DNA of 64,000 bases from Brassica napus (Eukaryota > Streptophyta > Magnoliopsida > Brassicales > Brassicaceae): NCBI RefSeq assembly GCF_020379485.1, contig NC_063452.1:14177065-14241064 (forward strand), written 5' to 3'. The notes under the pieces were generated by a model. That model saw nothing but the letters and a program-made list of their open reading frames with translations. It searched no databases and had not been told where the DNA came from. The position numbers were made by a program, and so were the translations under genes. This document shows positions 13,571 to 23,348 of this stretch, piece after piece; the stretch's first letter is position 1, and each line of letters starts with the position of its first letter.

Positions 13571-14845
13571 TCACGCTCCCTCTTCACCTGTCACTTCATC
13601 CAAGCCTGGAGCCGCATCACCTCCGCTTTCTCCAAGCGCCGGATCTTTCCCCTCTGGGCCTTCTGAACACGTCGGAAGAAAGCACGCGGATTTCAGGTCA
13701 GCTAGGATGAGATCGAAATCTCCATCCACGACTGCTAAATCTCCCTTGCAGCCGGACAGTCGGGCCTCTTCGGCCTCTAAGGTTGGAGAAGTCTCACTCT
13801 GGAACGACTGAACCACGGCCACCCCGCCCTCAATCGTCGCCAAGGCAAAATCCCTGTTCCGGATGCACTCGAGGGAGCCCAGAAAGGCAGAGATCTTCGC
13901 CAAGCGAGCCTGAAACTCAGAACGAAGAGCGTCTGTGGCCTCTCGGATCCCGCGGCTCGCTAATGCTGCATCGCCCTCGATCTGACGCTGAAGCTGACGC
14001 ACCTCCGAAGATTTGGCCTTCCTGACTTTCTTCTCCTTAAGCAGTGAACTCGCCGTTTTCCCGAGGTCCCTCTCGAGCTCCCCTATAGCGACCTCGAGTT
14101 TCGACACTTTCACGGAGTGAGAATCCTTGACAGCCGTCAGCATGGCCTCGGTTTCAGACCATCTACCCTGCAGCTCCAACAACTCCCCGGCAAGACGACT
14201 GGTCTCGGAACCGCACTCGCTGATCATCCCATCGATCAACGACATGAACTGCGAAACGAGAAGAAAGTTAGGGATTTTTTGTCTTTTTGAAAAATATATA
14301 ACAATCAAGAGATTAAGTGAGCGACAAACCTTTCCGCGAAGCCCCGACACTATGCTCGAGCCTCCTTGCTGGGAAGATTCCCCGTCACCGCCCTCGGTAA
14401 ACTTCCTCTTACGGCCCTTAGGCTGAGCAACTGGAACAACACTAGGAGCGCGCAGCGCTAGAACGATCTCTTTCCTGGCCGGAGGAGGAGGCATAGAGTC
14501 AGCAGCCCTCTCCTTATCCTCGACGAGAATCGGAGTTGTGGACGATCCAGCAGGTAGAGCCGAAGCATCCGGAACGCCCGAGCCTGCGAGAGTTCCCGCG
14601 TCTCGCGGAGTTACGACCTCGGTCCCGTGACCCGGAGCAATGGCCAGTGCAGAAGAGGATGGGAACTCGGCGCCAGCTCGAACTTGTTCCTTCTCGGCTT
14701 GGCGACGAACTAGTCTCTCTCGAAAGGAGAGATGGTCAGCAACGCAAGCCGGTGCTTCGACCGGAGAAGTCGGAATCGGAGCCGGAGAGGTGGCATCGCC
14801 CATCTCAACATCGGAACTTCTCTTGTCACCGTGGGAAGAAGACAT
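13571..14845 (-). CDS. Antisense ORF of the Tat element, hydrophilic coiled-coil protein
   Basis: An open minus-strand frame of 424 codons starts at the ATG of MSSSHGDKRSSD; an upstream in-frame ATG at 14911 would add 22 residues. The N-terminal half is low-complexity and rich in Pro, Ala and Ser, with a basic KGRKRKF patch (possible nuclear signal). The C-terminal half is rich in Glu, Leu and Lys and likely forms coiled coil (ETSRLAGELLELQGRW, LLKEKKVRKAKSSEVRQLQR). The tail is acidic. A candidate 81-nt intron (14249-14329) is removable without a frame change, giving 397 residues. Antisense ORFs at this position are known from Tat/Retand elements, where their function is unknown. A TATA-like box lies upstream. 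Unlike the adjacent pol, the frame has no stops. Confidence 0.75.
   Translation of the reverse strand: MSSSHGDKRSSDVEMGDATSPAPIPTSPVEAPACVADHLSFRERLVRRQAEKEQVRAGAEFPSSSALAIAPGHGTEVVTPRDAGTLAGSGVPDASALPAGSSTTPILVEDKERAADSMPPPPARKEIVLALRAPSVVPVAQPKGRKRKFTEGGDGESSQQGGSSIVSGLRGKVCRSLNLLIVIYFSKRQKIPNFLLVSQFMSLIDGMISECGSETSRLAGELLELQGRWSETEAMLTAVKDSHSVKVSKLEVAIGELERDLGKTASSLLKEKKVRKAKSSEVRQLQRQIEGDAALASRGIREATDALRSEFQARLAKISAFLGSLECIRNRDFALATIEGGVAVVQSFQSETSPTLEAEEARLSGCKGDLAVVDGDFDLILADLKSACFLPTCSEGPEGKDPALGESGGDAAPGLDEVTGEEGA
14249..14329 (-). other. Candidate 81-nt in-frame intron in the antisense ORF
   Basis: On the minus strand the segment starts GGAAAG|GTTTGTCGC and ends CTTCTCGTTTCGCAG|TTC. 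It is T-rich and AT-rich compared with its GC-rich surroundings, and it translates to an out-of-character hydrophobic stretch (LNLLIVIYF). Its length is a multiple of three with no stop, so both spliced and unspliced forms stay open. Confidence 0.75.
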
Positions 14846-14932
14846 GTTGAAGGCAAAAGATTTGGAGCTAGAGAGGTTTTGGAGGTTTGAAGAAGGGAAG
14901 GTGTGAAGCAAATGAATGACAAGAGCTCACTA

Positions 14933-14955
14933 CTTATAGTAATATATACTTTCTC
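14933..14955 (-). promoter_or_regulatory. Possible TATA box for the antisense ORF
   Basis: The minus strand reads AAGTATATATTACTATAAG about 95-110 bp upstream of the ATG at 14845. This is a suitable distance for a plant core promoter with a 60-80-nt leader. Placement is by sequence only. Confidence 0.5.
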
Positions 14956-15066
14956 AAGAATTTTCTTCCGCGGAGTTTAAAGTAAACTTCGTCTAATACG
15001 CCTAACTTTGCCAAAATCGTCAAACCGCGCGCTAGAGTCTTGACTCTAACGAGCTGGGAGGCTAAC

Positions 15067-16161
15067 TGTTGGGGTCAAAAATGGTTAAGCCGAAGTTAAC
15101 ATTCAAAATGTCCGAAGAAGAAAATGAGAACTTTCTTCGACAAATACTTTTTCGAAATAGATACTTTCTTACGAAAAGCTTTGCGGAGGAAACACGAGAC
15201 ATCGGACAAGAGCTCGAAAAAGGTCGCTACGCAACGACCGAACGCGTGTTCCGCTCGGTCGCTACGTAGTGACTGAGCAGAACGGATGCTCGGTCGCGAC
15301 GTAGCGACCAAGCGTACGTCCGCTCGGTCGCTACGTTGCGACCAAGCTCTTCAGAAACGTCGATACGACATTAGTCCATGCATTCTCGTCTACTCTTCGA
15401 TGATATCTCCCGAAGACCGTAGCGAACCCATTTCACGTTCCCCGCCATTCTAAGTTATCGATCAAACTTTACCGTAAAAACCGCGGAAAGTTCGTTCTTT
15501 ATCAAAAGAAGCCGTAATAAACGCTTCGAGTCAGAAGACGGCCCAAAGGGACCTAAGACATGACTCGAGGCCCAACTTACGATTTTTTAACCAACAGCCC
15601 GTAAGCCGCATGACGGTTTACACTTGGTCCGCGAGGAAAATAAATGTCAAGTTTCCGCCGATAAATACGAAATTTTGAAGATAATTACGAAGATCGTAAA
15701 AAATGGAATATCTCCATTTTTATGCTATGGCGGCTTAAGAGCAGAAGGGGAAAAGCATAAACCGACCTAGGAGCTAGTATATAAGGAGTCCTAAGCGAGA
15801 GGCATGAGGAGGACTTTTTCTCAGAGCAAACTTAGCACTTAGAGCAATTAGGCAACTTTTCGTTTTTGTTATTTCGAGCTGCGACTCAACTAGGCTTTGC
15901 AGTCTTAGGTTGTTAGAACTAGGAAACTCGCCGACAGCTCTCGTAGACAAGGCTTCTACCTTGTTGTAACGCTCATATGCGGATTCGGAATAAAACTCCT
16001 TTTGCTCTCTTTTACGATTTCTTATTTCTTTTCGTCTTTAATTGCGTGTTCTGATTGCTTGGCGTGTGATTTAACAGATATCCAGGACCTCTGGAAAATT
16101 AGGGTTTTCCTAACTTTCCTAATTTAAACGGAAATCGACAGTGCGAATTTCGGTTCCCACA
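15067..16161 (+). repeat. LTR2 of the Tat element
   Basis: 1095 bp with the same TGTTGGGGTC start and GGTTCCCACA end as LTR1. It carries one degenerate and three full palindrome units (15222-15345), compared with one plus five in LTR1. It is followed by its own primer-site sequence, so it also served as a 5' LTR of a second unit. Confidence 0.9.
15222..15345. repeat. Shorter palindrome array in LTR2
   Basis: Units start near 15222, 15253, 15288 and 15322 with period 31-35 bp and core GGTCGCTACGTAGCGACC. Each unit has one or more mismatches (for example GTAGTGACTGAG), so this array is more decayed and two units shorter than the one in LTR1. Confidence 0.9.
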
Positions 16162-16560
16162 GTTTAGCGCTAGAAGGAGGGGGATACGGATCAATCTAAC
16201 TCTCAACCACATCACGCTCAACCAGACATGTCAACTGACGACACGGATAACGTGCAGACTCCTCTTAACGGAGGCAGTGGCACTGATCTCCACACTCCCG
16301 CAGCGGACGTATCTGCGGCCAACGCACCAGCCAACGCCGCGGCGCTCGAGGAGTTTAAAGAGATGTTCGCCACCTACGAAAAAGGTCGGAAGAACAGGAT
16401 AAGCTCGTGAGCACCTTGACCAAACAAGTTGAAACTTTAACGGCAAGGACTCGAGCAATCCGCCCCCGCGGAACCACTAAAGTCCGCGGGAAAAGACTCG
16501 ACTTCGCAACCCCACTCAACAGGCCTGGAGCCGCGCAGGAACGACCTTCGGGTTAAAACC
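16162..16560 (+). pseudogene. Primer site plus truncated Tat gag N-terminus
   Basis: After LTR2 the primer-site-like sequence recurs (16162-16182). An ATG at 16228 then opens [18 protein letters not shown] and continues with [19 protein letters not shown] before a frame change near 16385. The downstream frame continues with a [18 protein letters not shown] coiled segment and [15 protein letters not shown]. This looks like the start of Tat gag. It stops at about 16556 where LTR sequence resumes, so roughly 110 codons of gag are all that remain. This is the part of gag that is missing from the first unit. Confidence 0.75.
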
Positions 16561-16933
16561 CCAGGCGAGAGACATGGAAGAGGACTTCTCTCAGAGCAAA
16601 CTTAGCACTTAGGGCAATTAGGCAACTTTCCGTTTTTGTTATTCGAGCTGCGACTCAAATAGGTTTAGCCGTCTTAGGGTTGTTAGAACTAGGAATCTCG
16701 CCGACAGCTCTCGAGCCCAGGCTTATACCTTGTTGTAAACGCTCATACGCAAATTCGGAATAAGACTTCTCTTTGCTCTCTTTTTACGATTTCTTATACT
16801 TTATCGTTGTCATTATTGTGTTCTGATTGCTTGGCGTGTGGTATTAGCAGATATCCGGGACCTCTGGGAAATTAGGGTTTTCCTAGTTTCCTTATTTAAA
16901 CGGAAATCAACAGTGTGAATTTCGGTTCCCACA
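16561..16933 (+). repeat. Partial third LTR (3' third) of the Tat element
   Basis: The sequence from 'ccaggcgagagacatgg' to 'ggttcccaca' matches the last ~375 bp of LTR1 (8107-8481). The front two-thirds of the LTR, including the palindrome array, is absent. Confidence 0.88.
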
Positions 16934-17138
16934 AGTGTCTTCGGTCGATAATGGTGAGCGAGTATGGGGTCGACAGGACTAGTGTCTTGGTCGACGGTGG
17001 TTGACAGAAATCGATCGATGAACAGGTGGTGTCGATCGATGAGGAGCGTGCTTCTTTGCGGATTGAATGCTCCAAGCTTGCAAGATTTGGTGAGAACAGT
17101 AGTTGAGTTTCCTTGTTGCTTCTAGTACTGCTGGGCAT
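16934..17138 (-). pseudogene. N-terminal gag fragment of gag-only gypsy copy 1
   Basis: The minus strand from the ATG at 17138 reads MPSSTRSNKETQLLFSP, then LEHSIRKEARSSSIDTTCS and further SID-type residues, until it runs into the Tat LTR at 16933. Its place just downstream of the primer site and its SID content identify it as the start of gag. A likely splice acceptor (TTGGATTTTCAG|GTACATG) lies just upstream at about 17140-17152, suggesting a spliced leader. The downstream part is displaced to 7314 and below, and the segment between is lost. Confidence 0.75.
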
Positions 17139-17210
17139 GTACCTGAAAATCCAAGAAAAAAATTTATGTCAGAAACTTAACAAAATTTAAATCAATAGGC
17201 GATTAAAGCT

Positions 17211-17227
17211 CCCCGGCAACGGCGCCA
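17211..17227 (-). promoter_or_regulatory. Primer binding site matching tRNA-Asp, gypsy copy 1
   Basis: The plus-strand CCCCGGCAACGGCGCCA equals the 3' end of plant cytosolic tRNA-Asp including CCA, so the minus strand carries a 17-nt complement. It starts four bases inside the LTR boundary at 17232. The tRNA sequence is recalled from established knowledge. Confidence 0.85.
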
Positions 17228-17231
17228 AATT

Positions 17232-18507
17232 TGATATCACTCAAATTACCCTAAGGAGTGATTTATACTCTCTCAAATAAGAGGTCGAGTTGTAGTACTT
17301 AGGGATCGAATTCACAGGGAGCTAGGGAACCTAATGGATCTAATATGATTTGTTAAGTAGAAAGTTTTTAAGATTTAAAATGTAAAATTGCAGTTTTGGT
17401 TGAGCAAGTAATTGCTCGATTGATTGGTTGAGGTTTTGGTGCTTGGAATTATAATCTTGTAGATGCCTAATGAGTTGCATGCATGATAATGTAAAGCTCA
17501 ACTGTCAATTCGATAAGTCCATCAGCTATCGCATGTTTGAACTCGTTTATTAACTAGGTCTAATGACCCAAACAAATGTGTTCGATCAATAGCAGTGTCG
17601 ATCGATAATCCTATAGGGATTATCGGTCGATACACCTTTGGCTCTGTCGATCGATGATCCAATATGAATATCGATCGACGCGCTTCTAGTTAAGCTTTAT
17701 GCGCGGGTTGAATGAAGCTTACTAAGCTCACTAGATCAGCTCTCGCCTTACTCTTAGCAAGAAACTTAGCTCAATTACAATGTTTTCAGGATGAGAATGA
17801 AGCTCTCGCTTTTATCTATCAATCCTAGGGCATGTTCTAGGTAGCTAATCTAGAAACATGCATTAATGAACAATTCTAATGACAATTACTACAACTCAGC
17901 AATCTATAGTTGGGGCTAATCCCTCATAACATATTTAAACCCTAAATCTAAAAGTGGAACTACTCAGACATGGCCAAGCAATTCATTAAAGCAATTAGGT
18001 TAGAAAACTTCATAGAATAGTAAAATATATATTAATGGAGTTCCAATCACAAATTATAACTTTGGATCTTCTCTCCAATCTATCACAATCCTAAAACCTT
18101 TTGTTGAAAGTAATTAAACTAAAAACACAGAAAAGCACATTTTGCCTCTAACATGGTGGCAAAGCTTATATAATTAGGTTAAAACTCGTCAGGGGTAATC
18201 TTGTAAATTGGTGAAGACTTGGGCTTCAAGATGGTTGTCACCAAACGGGCTTTCTGCGCGCTTCGCTGTCGATCGATGTTCAAGTGAACATCGATCGATA
18301 TTCCTCCTCCAATATCGACCGATGGTTGAGCTCGATGGTCATCTCGGGTGCTTACTCCAAATATCTCCAAAATGCTTCAAAATCATCACTTATATCCAAA
18401 TCACTCCTGATCTTATAAATATAATAAATAGACTCTATAATATAATAATAGATAGTAAAAACACCTATAAACCATGGACAAAAATGGGTCAAATCCATGG
18501 TCTATCA
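17232..18507 (-). repeat. 5' LTR of gag-only gypsy copy 1
   Basis: 1276 bp, TGATATCACTC to GGTCTATCA on the plus strand. It contains TCGATCGA clusters near 17595-17690 and 18268-18325. It aligns with 2476-3746 but has an extra TCGATCGA-bearing stretch near 18253-18285 and lacks about 30 bp near 17440. Confidence 0.87.
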
Positions 18508-19075
18508 ATGTCATGTTGAATGTTTAGGATAAACATTCTATTACTTGACATCGGCACCTTTGTGATGAGATTATTTGTTTTATTTCTTAAAGAAATGCTA
18601 TTATCCTTTAATCGAACGTCATAACCTTTCTCTAAGAGTTGTCCTAGGCTCAAGATGTTGGTCTTCATGCTTGGAATGCAGTAAACGTTGGAAATGAATT
18701 GATGATCTTCATTCTTCAATCGGATGAGAATAATTCATTTACCTTTCACCTCCATCTTTGATTTATCTCCCAAAGCCACATTGGTTTTCACCGATTCATC
18801 GAGCTCCACGAACATGCTTTTATTCCCACACATGTGGTTGCTTGCACCACTATCAAGATATCATTTGTGAACCTCATTTGATTCTTCCTTCTTATAAACC
18901 ATCAATAGCATATCTTCTTGTTTACTCCTTTCTTCAGCATAGTTGGACTTCTCTTCAACTCTATTGTTGTTTAGAGTTTTGCACTCAGAAGCATAATGTC
19001 CAAATTTCCCGCAACTATAGCATTTGATGCTTAATTTATCGTACTTTGATTTTGGATTTCAACAAGTTTCTATGT
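18508..19075 (-). pseudogene. Ty1/copia gag end, protease and pre-integrase fragment
   Basis: Read on the minus strand from 19030 leftwards: a CCHC zinc knuckle KCYSCGKFGHYASEC (gag nucleocapsid), a spacer, a copia protease motif [14 protein letters not shown], an [12 protein letters not shown] block, then VYCIPSMKTNILSLGQLLEKGY and the pre-integrase stretch up to RMFILNIQHD. In-frame stops occur just before LDSGAS and before IILIRLKN. The fragment stops at the gypsy LTR. Its missing C-terminal end lies at 2112-2475 in the same orientation, and integrase core and RT are absent from both sides. It is a relic. Confidence 0.85.
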
Positions 19076-19361
19076 CACTAGTGACTAGACTATCATCAAA
19101 TGTTTTTATCGTTATTCATTTACATCACGATTCGACACAAATATTTCAATATATTTACAAAGTTAACATATATTTCAATATCCATAAAACACGAACGGAT
19201 ATACTGAAAGGAGAATTTCCTTTTCTGTTGTAACCAAGGGAATTTATTTTTGAGCTTATTTGCATACTAACCAATCTAGCCGTAGAAATTAAGTAATTGT
19301 CATTAATTTTGATGCAATGTATAATCTAACTTTTATGCCAAAAATCATCCGATTTTACATA
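19076..19361. other. AT-rich spacer, nothing recognised
   Basis: The sequence upstream of the copia gag fragment shows no LTR boundary or coding sequence that I can identify. Confidence 0.5.
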
Positions 19362-19907
19362 CAGTAGAACCTTTATAAACAAATATTCGATAAATTAATA
19401 ATCTCTATAAATTAATAAATTTCACCGGTTCTACCTTGGACCGGTTCAAAATTAGACACAAATCGATAAAATAATAAGATAATATTTTTTTAGAAAATTC
19501 TATGTAAATATATGGTCCCATTAAAATTATAAATTAATAATTTAAATGTATATATATTTTATATAAGTAAGAATCTATTATTATATTATTTGTTTTATAT
19601 TCACAATGAAATTATCTTTATATTTTCTTAACACTTCATATATTTTTGATTAAATTTAGAAATATTATATCTAAAACCACATTTAAGTTCTATGCAACAT
19701 ATATTATATTCAACAAATTTTAATATAAATGTCAAATTTCAAAAATAACAACTGATCTCTATACACGAAAATTAAATATTTTTTCTTATCTTCGAATAAA
19801 TATATCTTAAAATAAAAAATAAAAATAAGGAAACTTTGCAAATTAATATCTCTATAATTAATAAAACTTTAAAGTTTCAGCATTATTAATTTATAGAGGT
19901 TATACTT
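19362..19907. mobile_element. Emigrant-like MITE (Tc1/mariner, pogo type)
   Basis: The left end CAGTAGAACCTTTATAAA and the right end (reverse complement AAGTATAACCTCTATAAATT) are inverted repeats flanked by TA on both sides (19360-19361 and 19908-19909). The consensus CAGTAAAACCTCTATAAATT, the TA duplication and a size near 540 bp match the Emigrant family known from Arabidopsis. This copy is 546 bp. Tandem 'ctataaattaata' phrases occur inside both ends. There is no coding capacity. Confidence 0.8.
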
Positions 19908-19909
19908 TA

Positions 19910-21473
19910 TTGTTTTTGTAATTACTTGGTAACCATGTGCAGGAAGAACTGACGTGGTCGATAGAACATATGGTGAAGAAACTCAAAACTATTCAATATG
20001 AACAAAGAAGAGTCAGCCACGTCAGCATGATATTTACCGCATATATATTTACTATAGGCAGTGAAATGATATATTTAAAATACAAAAATGTTGCAATAAA
20101 CGGTTTATTTTATTTAACAACATACCTATGCACTGAGTGTTCTATTTCATATCGCTGAAGTACTATAAGATTATAATCCCATCCACAAACCCTAAATACT
20201 AAACATTACCCTAATCCCAAACCCTAACCCCGTATAATAATTTATAATATTAAACTATACTATATAAAAATGGAAAATATAATAGACTTGCGAATTAAAA
20301 TTATTTGTTTGGGTGTGGTTAACAAAATGATAAAATTGAGTTTCTAAATCATTTCTACCGGTGTATTGTGGTTAACGTATAATCAATATTAATGATACAA
20401 TTTCAGAACATAATACATGTTTATTTACGGTAAAATCAAATTTCTATTATACATTCGTCAAATAGAATAGGACAAAAAATATTACATTGGAACATTTAAA
20501 GAAGGTGAGGAGACTATGGGTGGCGAGGTGAAGGAGGAGAGGACACGTTGCAGCGATGAAACAACTGATGGTAGTGCTAATGTTACAGGTGGAGTGACAA
20601 GAAACGTAACACATATCATGCTACATATCTATTTTATATGTATAATAGAATAAAATAATAATCGGTCATCTTCTCTGATCTTTATCACATACACAAATAA
20701 CCAATACAAAATAATAGAATATAACATCTATAAATAGTATAGTCTCTTTCTGATTCACGGTATTCGACACCCTTGTGGCCATAGTTGATTTTCAATAATG
20801 TATCCATATGCAAAATTTCCAAATGCTCGTTATCAAACGGCCTCAGTGGTTATGTCAATGTTACATGGTAGTGGTGGTGATGTCAATGAAATAACTGGCG
20901 GGGCGGCGGCGGCCGTGGCGGTGGTGTCAATGTTAAATGTGGAATAATAACAAACACAGTATATATAACGTTTCATTTCAATTCTATATGTACAATGTAG
21001 AATATAACAAAAAGATCATCTTCTCCAATCAAACTTTAATAACTAACGGTGATGGAGGATAAGTAAATCTGACGGCAACGGAGGAGAAGATGCATCTTAC
21101 GGTGACAGAAGGAGTTTTGTTATTGGTCAAGTAGGTGGAAGAGAGAATAGACAGTGTGAAAAGGTGATAAAAAATGGTGTCGAAGATGGCAGAGCGAATA
21201 CGGTGCTGACGATGAACGACGATTGTTATGATGGTGCTGGTTGAACATGTGAAGTTGATTGAAACGTAGTGACTAGAGGTTTATGTGTTTGTACGTATTA
21301 AGAAGAAACAGAGATCTAATAGGGAGACGAAGAAGAAGAAAATGTTATATGAGAAAAACAGTTCCAAAAAAAAAAAAATGTTATATGAATAGGGAGGAGT
21401 CACATTTTATTTTTATGTAAATTAATTATTAGTTTTCTATTGTTTTTGCAGGTTTCATCGGTGTAAAAAGACA
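19910..21473. other. Intergenic stretch with GC-richer, G-biased segments
   Basis: No gene is supported. Segments near 20505-20600, 20825-20945 and 21045-21250 are G-rich (for example 'ggcggggcggcggcggccgtgg' near 20897). They alternate with AT-rich pieces in a way that suggests two or three diverged copies of a roughly 350-bp unit, each ending near a 'tcatcttctc' phrase. A short degenerate telomere-like run (aaccctaa variants) lies at 20184-20229. It may be decayed transposon sequence. Confidence 0.4.
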
Positions 21474-22434
21474 TCTGTTATTAAAAGTGAAATATCTTTT
21501 GGTAATGTATGAAAATATAGATAGCAATATAAATTAGTTATTAGAATTGTTTGAAAACATGGATAACAGTATAAAAAAAGTATATTGTTTTTGTAGTAAT
21601 TACTTTAATATAATTAAATTAATTATTTTTTTATATTTCACTTAGTTTAACACTTTTATTAATTATATTACCTTAAAAATACATCCAATCATTAATTATA
21701 TTACCATAATAATAATAGTGCAGATTTTTATTTATTAGTTAATAAACATTAACTTTGTGCCAATTATAAAATAAAAAAAATAAAATAATTGGGTGTTACA
21801 TATGGTTAAATGTTTGATTTAATTTGTTTTACTAATTTTTTTTTTTAATTTTAGTTTCAATCGGTGAAAAATTACGTAGTCAAAAACATAATTCAAATAC
21901 ATGTTTCGTGAATAAAATAATAACTTAATTTAAAATAATAAAAATATATAACATTTATTGTCACTTAATTTTTCACTACATATAATTATTTTACTAAATA
22001 AAAATTCTTTCTATTTCACTTAATTCATCCAAACGAATAGAAATAGTTTTTTTTATTAGTTTATAAAATTAGTTAGGCATGAACATTGGCTATCCATTTA
22101 GGTATGGGTTTTTCTTTTCGGGTATCGTTTTTTTTTTTGAAATTAGGCTCCGCTTGAATATTATAAATTAATGTGTGGGTTTTGTGTTAGTTTCTTCTGG
22201 GTCTCGAAAATTTTGGTTCTGATGTATATGAATCTAAAAACATCTAAATAACAAATGTATCCGAAACGAGTACGGATATTTGTACCAAAAATAACCATAT
22301 TACATGATTCGGTCCAGTCCTTTTGAATACAATTAGTTAGATTACGACTCATCTAAAATGTATAACACTAATTATGAAAAACAAATATCAATATATAAAA
22401 ATGTAATAACCTAGGTGCGTGGATCAATCTCTAG
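21474..22434 (+). mobile_element. Helitron-like unit 1 (non-autonomous)
   Basis: It starts TCTGTTATTAAAAGTG and ends GGATCAATCTCTAG followed by T, fitting Helitron 5' TC and 3' CTAG ends without a target duplication. The unit is 961 bp, AT-rich, non-coding and about the same as the adjacent unit 2. A clear 3' hairpin is not obvious, so the class assignment is tentative. Confidence 0.5.
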
Positions 22435-23348
22435 TCTATATTATTAAAACTGAAATGCATTTTTATACTGTTTGGAAACATAGATAGCAGTATAAAAAAT
22501 AAGTATAATATATTTTTAGTAATTTCATTAATATAATTACATAAATTGTCTTTCCATATTTCACTCAGTTTAACAATTTCATTAATTATATTATCTTAAC
22601 AATACACCATATCATTAACTATATTACCATAATAATAATAATGCAGATTTTTATTTATTAGTTAATCAATATTAACTTTGTGTCAATTATAAAATCAAAA
22701 ATGTAAAATAACTGGGTTTTACATATGGTTAAACGTTCCGTTTAGTTTTTTAACTAAAACGTTTTTTTAGTTTCAATTGGTGAAAAATTACATAGCTAAA
22801 GATATAATTCAAAGACATGTTTTTTGTGAATAGAATAATAATTTAAATCAAAATAATAATTTAAATCAAAATAATAATTTTTCACTCCATATAATTATTT
22901 TACTAAAAAAAAAAAGCTTTTTCCATTTCACTTAATTTAGCCAAACCCATAGGAGAAGTTATTTTTATTAGTTTATAAAATCAGTTAGGGATTAACATTG
23001 GCTATCCATTTAGATATGATTGTTTTTTTTTTGTATCATTTTTATTTAATTAGACTCCGTTTGAAGAGTATAAATTTATGTGTGGATTTTGAGTGTATTT
23101 CCTGATCTGGATGAGTTTGGTTCTGATGTACAGGAACTTAAAAATATCTAAATAACAAATATATCTGAAACCGGTTTGGATATTTGTACCAAAAATGACA
23201 ATATTATCCGATTCGGTCCAGGTCTTTTGAATACATTTAGTTATATTACAACTCATTTAAAATATTTAACAGAAATTATGAAAAATAAATATCAATTTAT
23301 AAAAATATAAGAAGCAATATCCTTGTGGATGCGCGGATCAATCTTTAG
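22435..23348 (+). mobile_element. Helitron-like unit 2, head-to-tail with unit 1
   Basis: It begins directly after unit 1 with TCTATATTATTAAAACTG, a start I recall from Brassicaceae Helitrons. It ends GGATCAATCTTTAG followed by T, a C-to-T variant of the CTAG end. It aligns with unit 1 over most of its length, for example 'accataataataata.tgcagatttttatttattagtta' in both. A hairpin-like 'gtggatgcgcgga' precedes the end. Confidence 0.5.

Larger units (their letters stand above)
7315..16933 (+). mobile_element. Tat-lineage Ty3/gypsy element with three LTR copies (nested)
   Basis: The order is LTR1 (7315-8481), primer site, protease/RT/RNase H/integrase remnants (8484-12455), an antisense ORF (13571-14845), LTR2 (15067-16161), a second primer site with gag N-terminus, and a partial LTR3 (16561-16933). 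An antisense ORF between pol and the 3' LTR and two RNase H-like regions are typical of the Tat/Retand lineage. Flanks CTTCT and AGTGT do not match. That fits a recombined tandem, and the loss of the middle of the host gag. It sits inside the gag of the gag-only gypsy copy 1. Confidence 0.85.

Noticed and set aside
20184..20229. Telomere-like CCCTAAA run
   Set aside because: Only a few degenerate units (aaccctaa, taccctaat, aaccctaac). Too short and irregular for an interstitial telomeric array.
22161..23256. Two similar minus-strand ~65-codon frames (22161-22352 and 23050-23256) that look like paralogous small genes
   Set aside because: They arise because the underlying Helitron-like DNA is duplicated. 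Composition is AT-driven and substitutions do not favour synonymous sites by eye.
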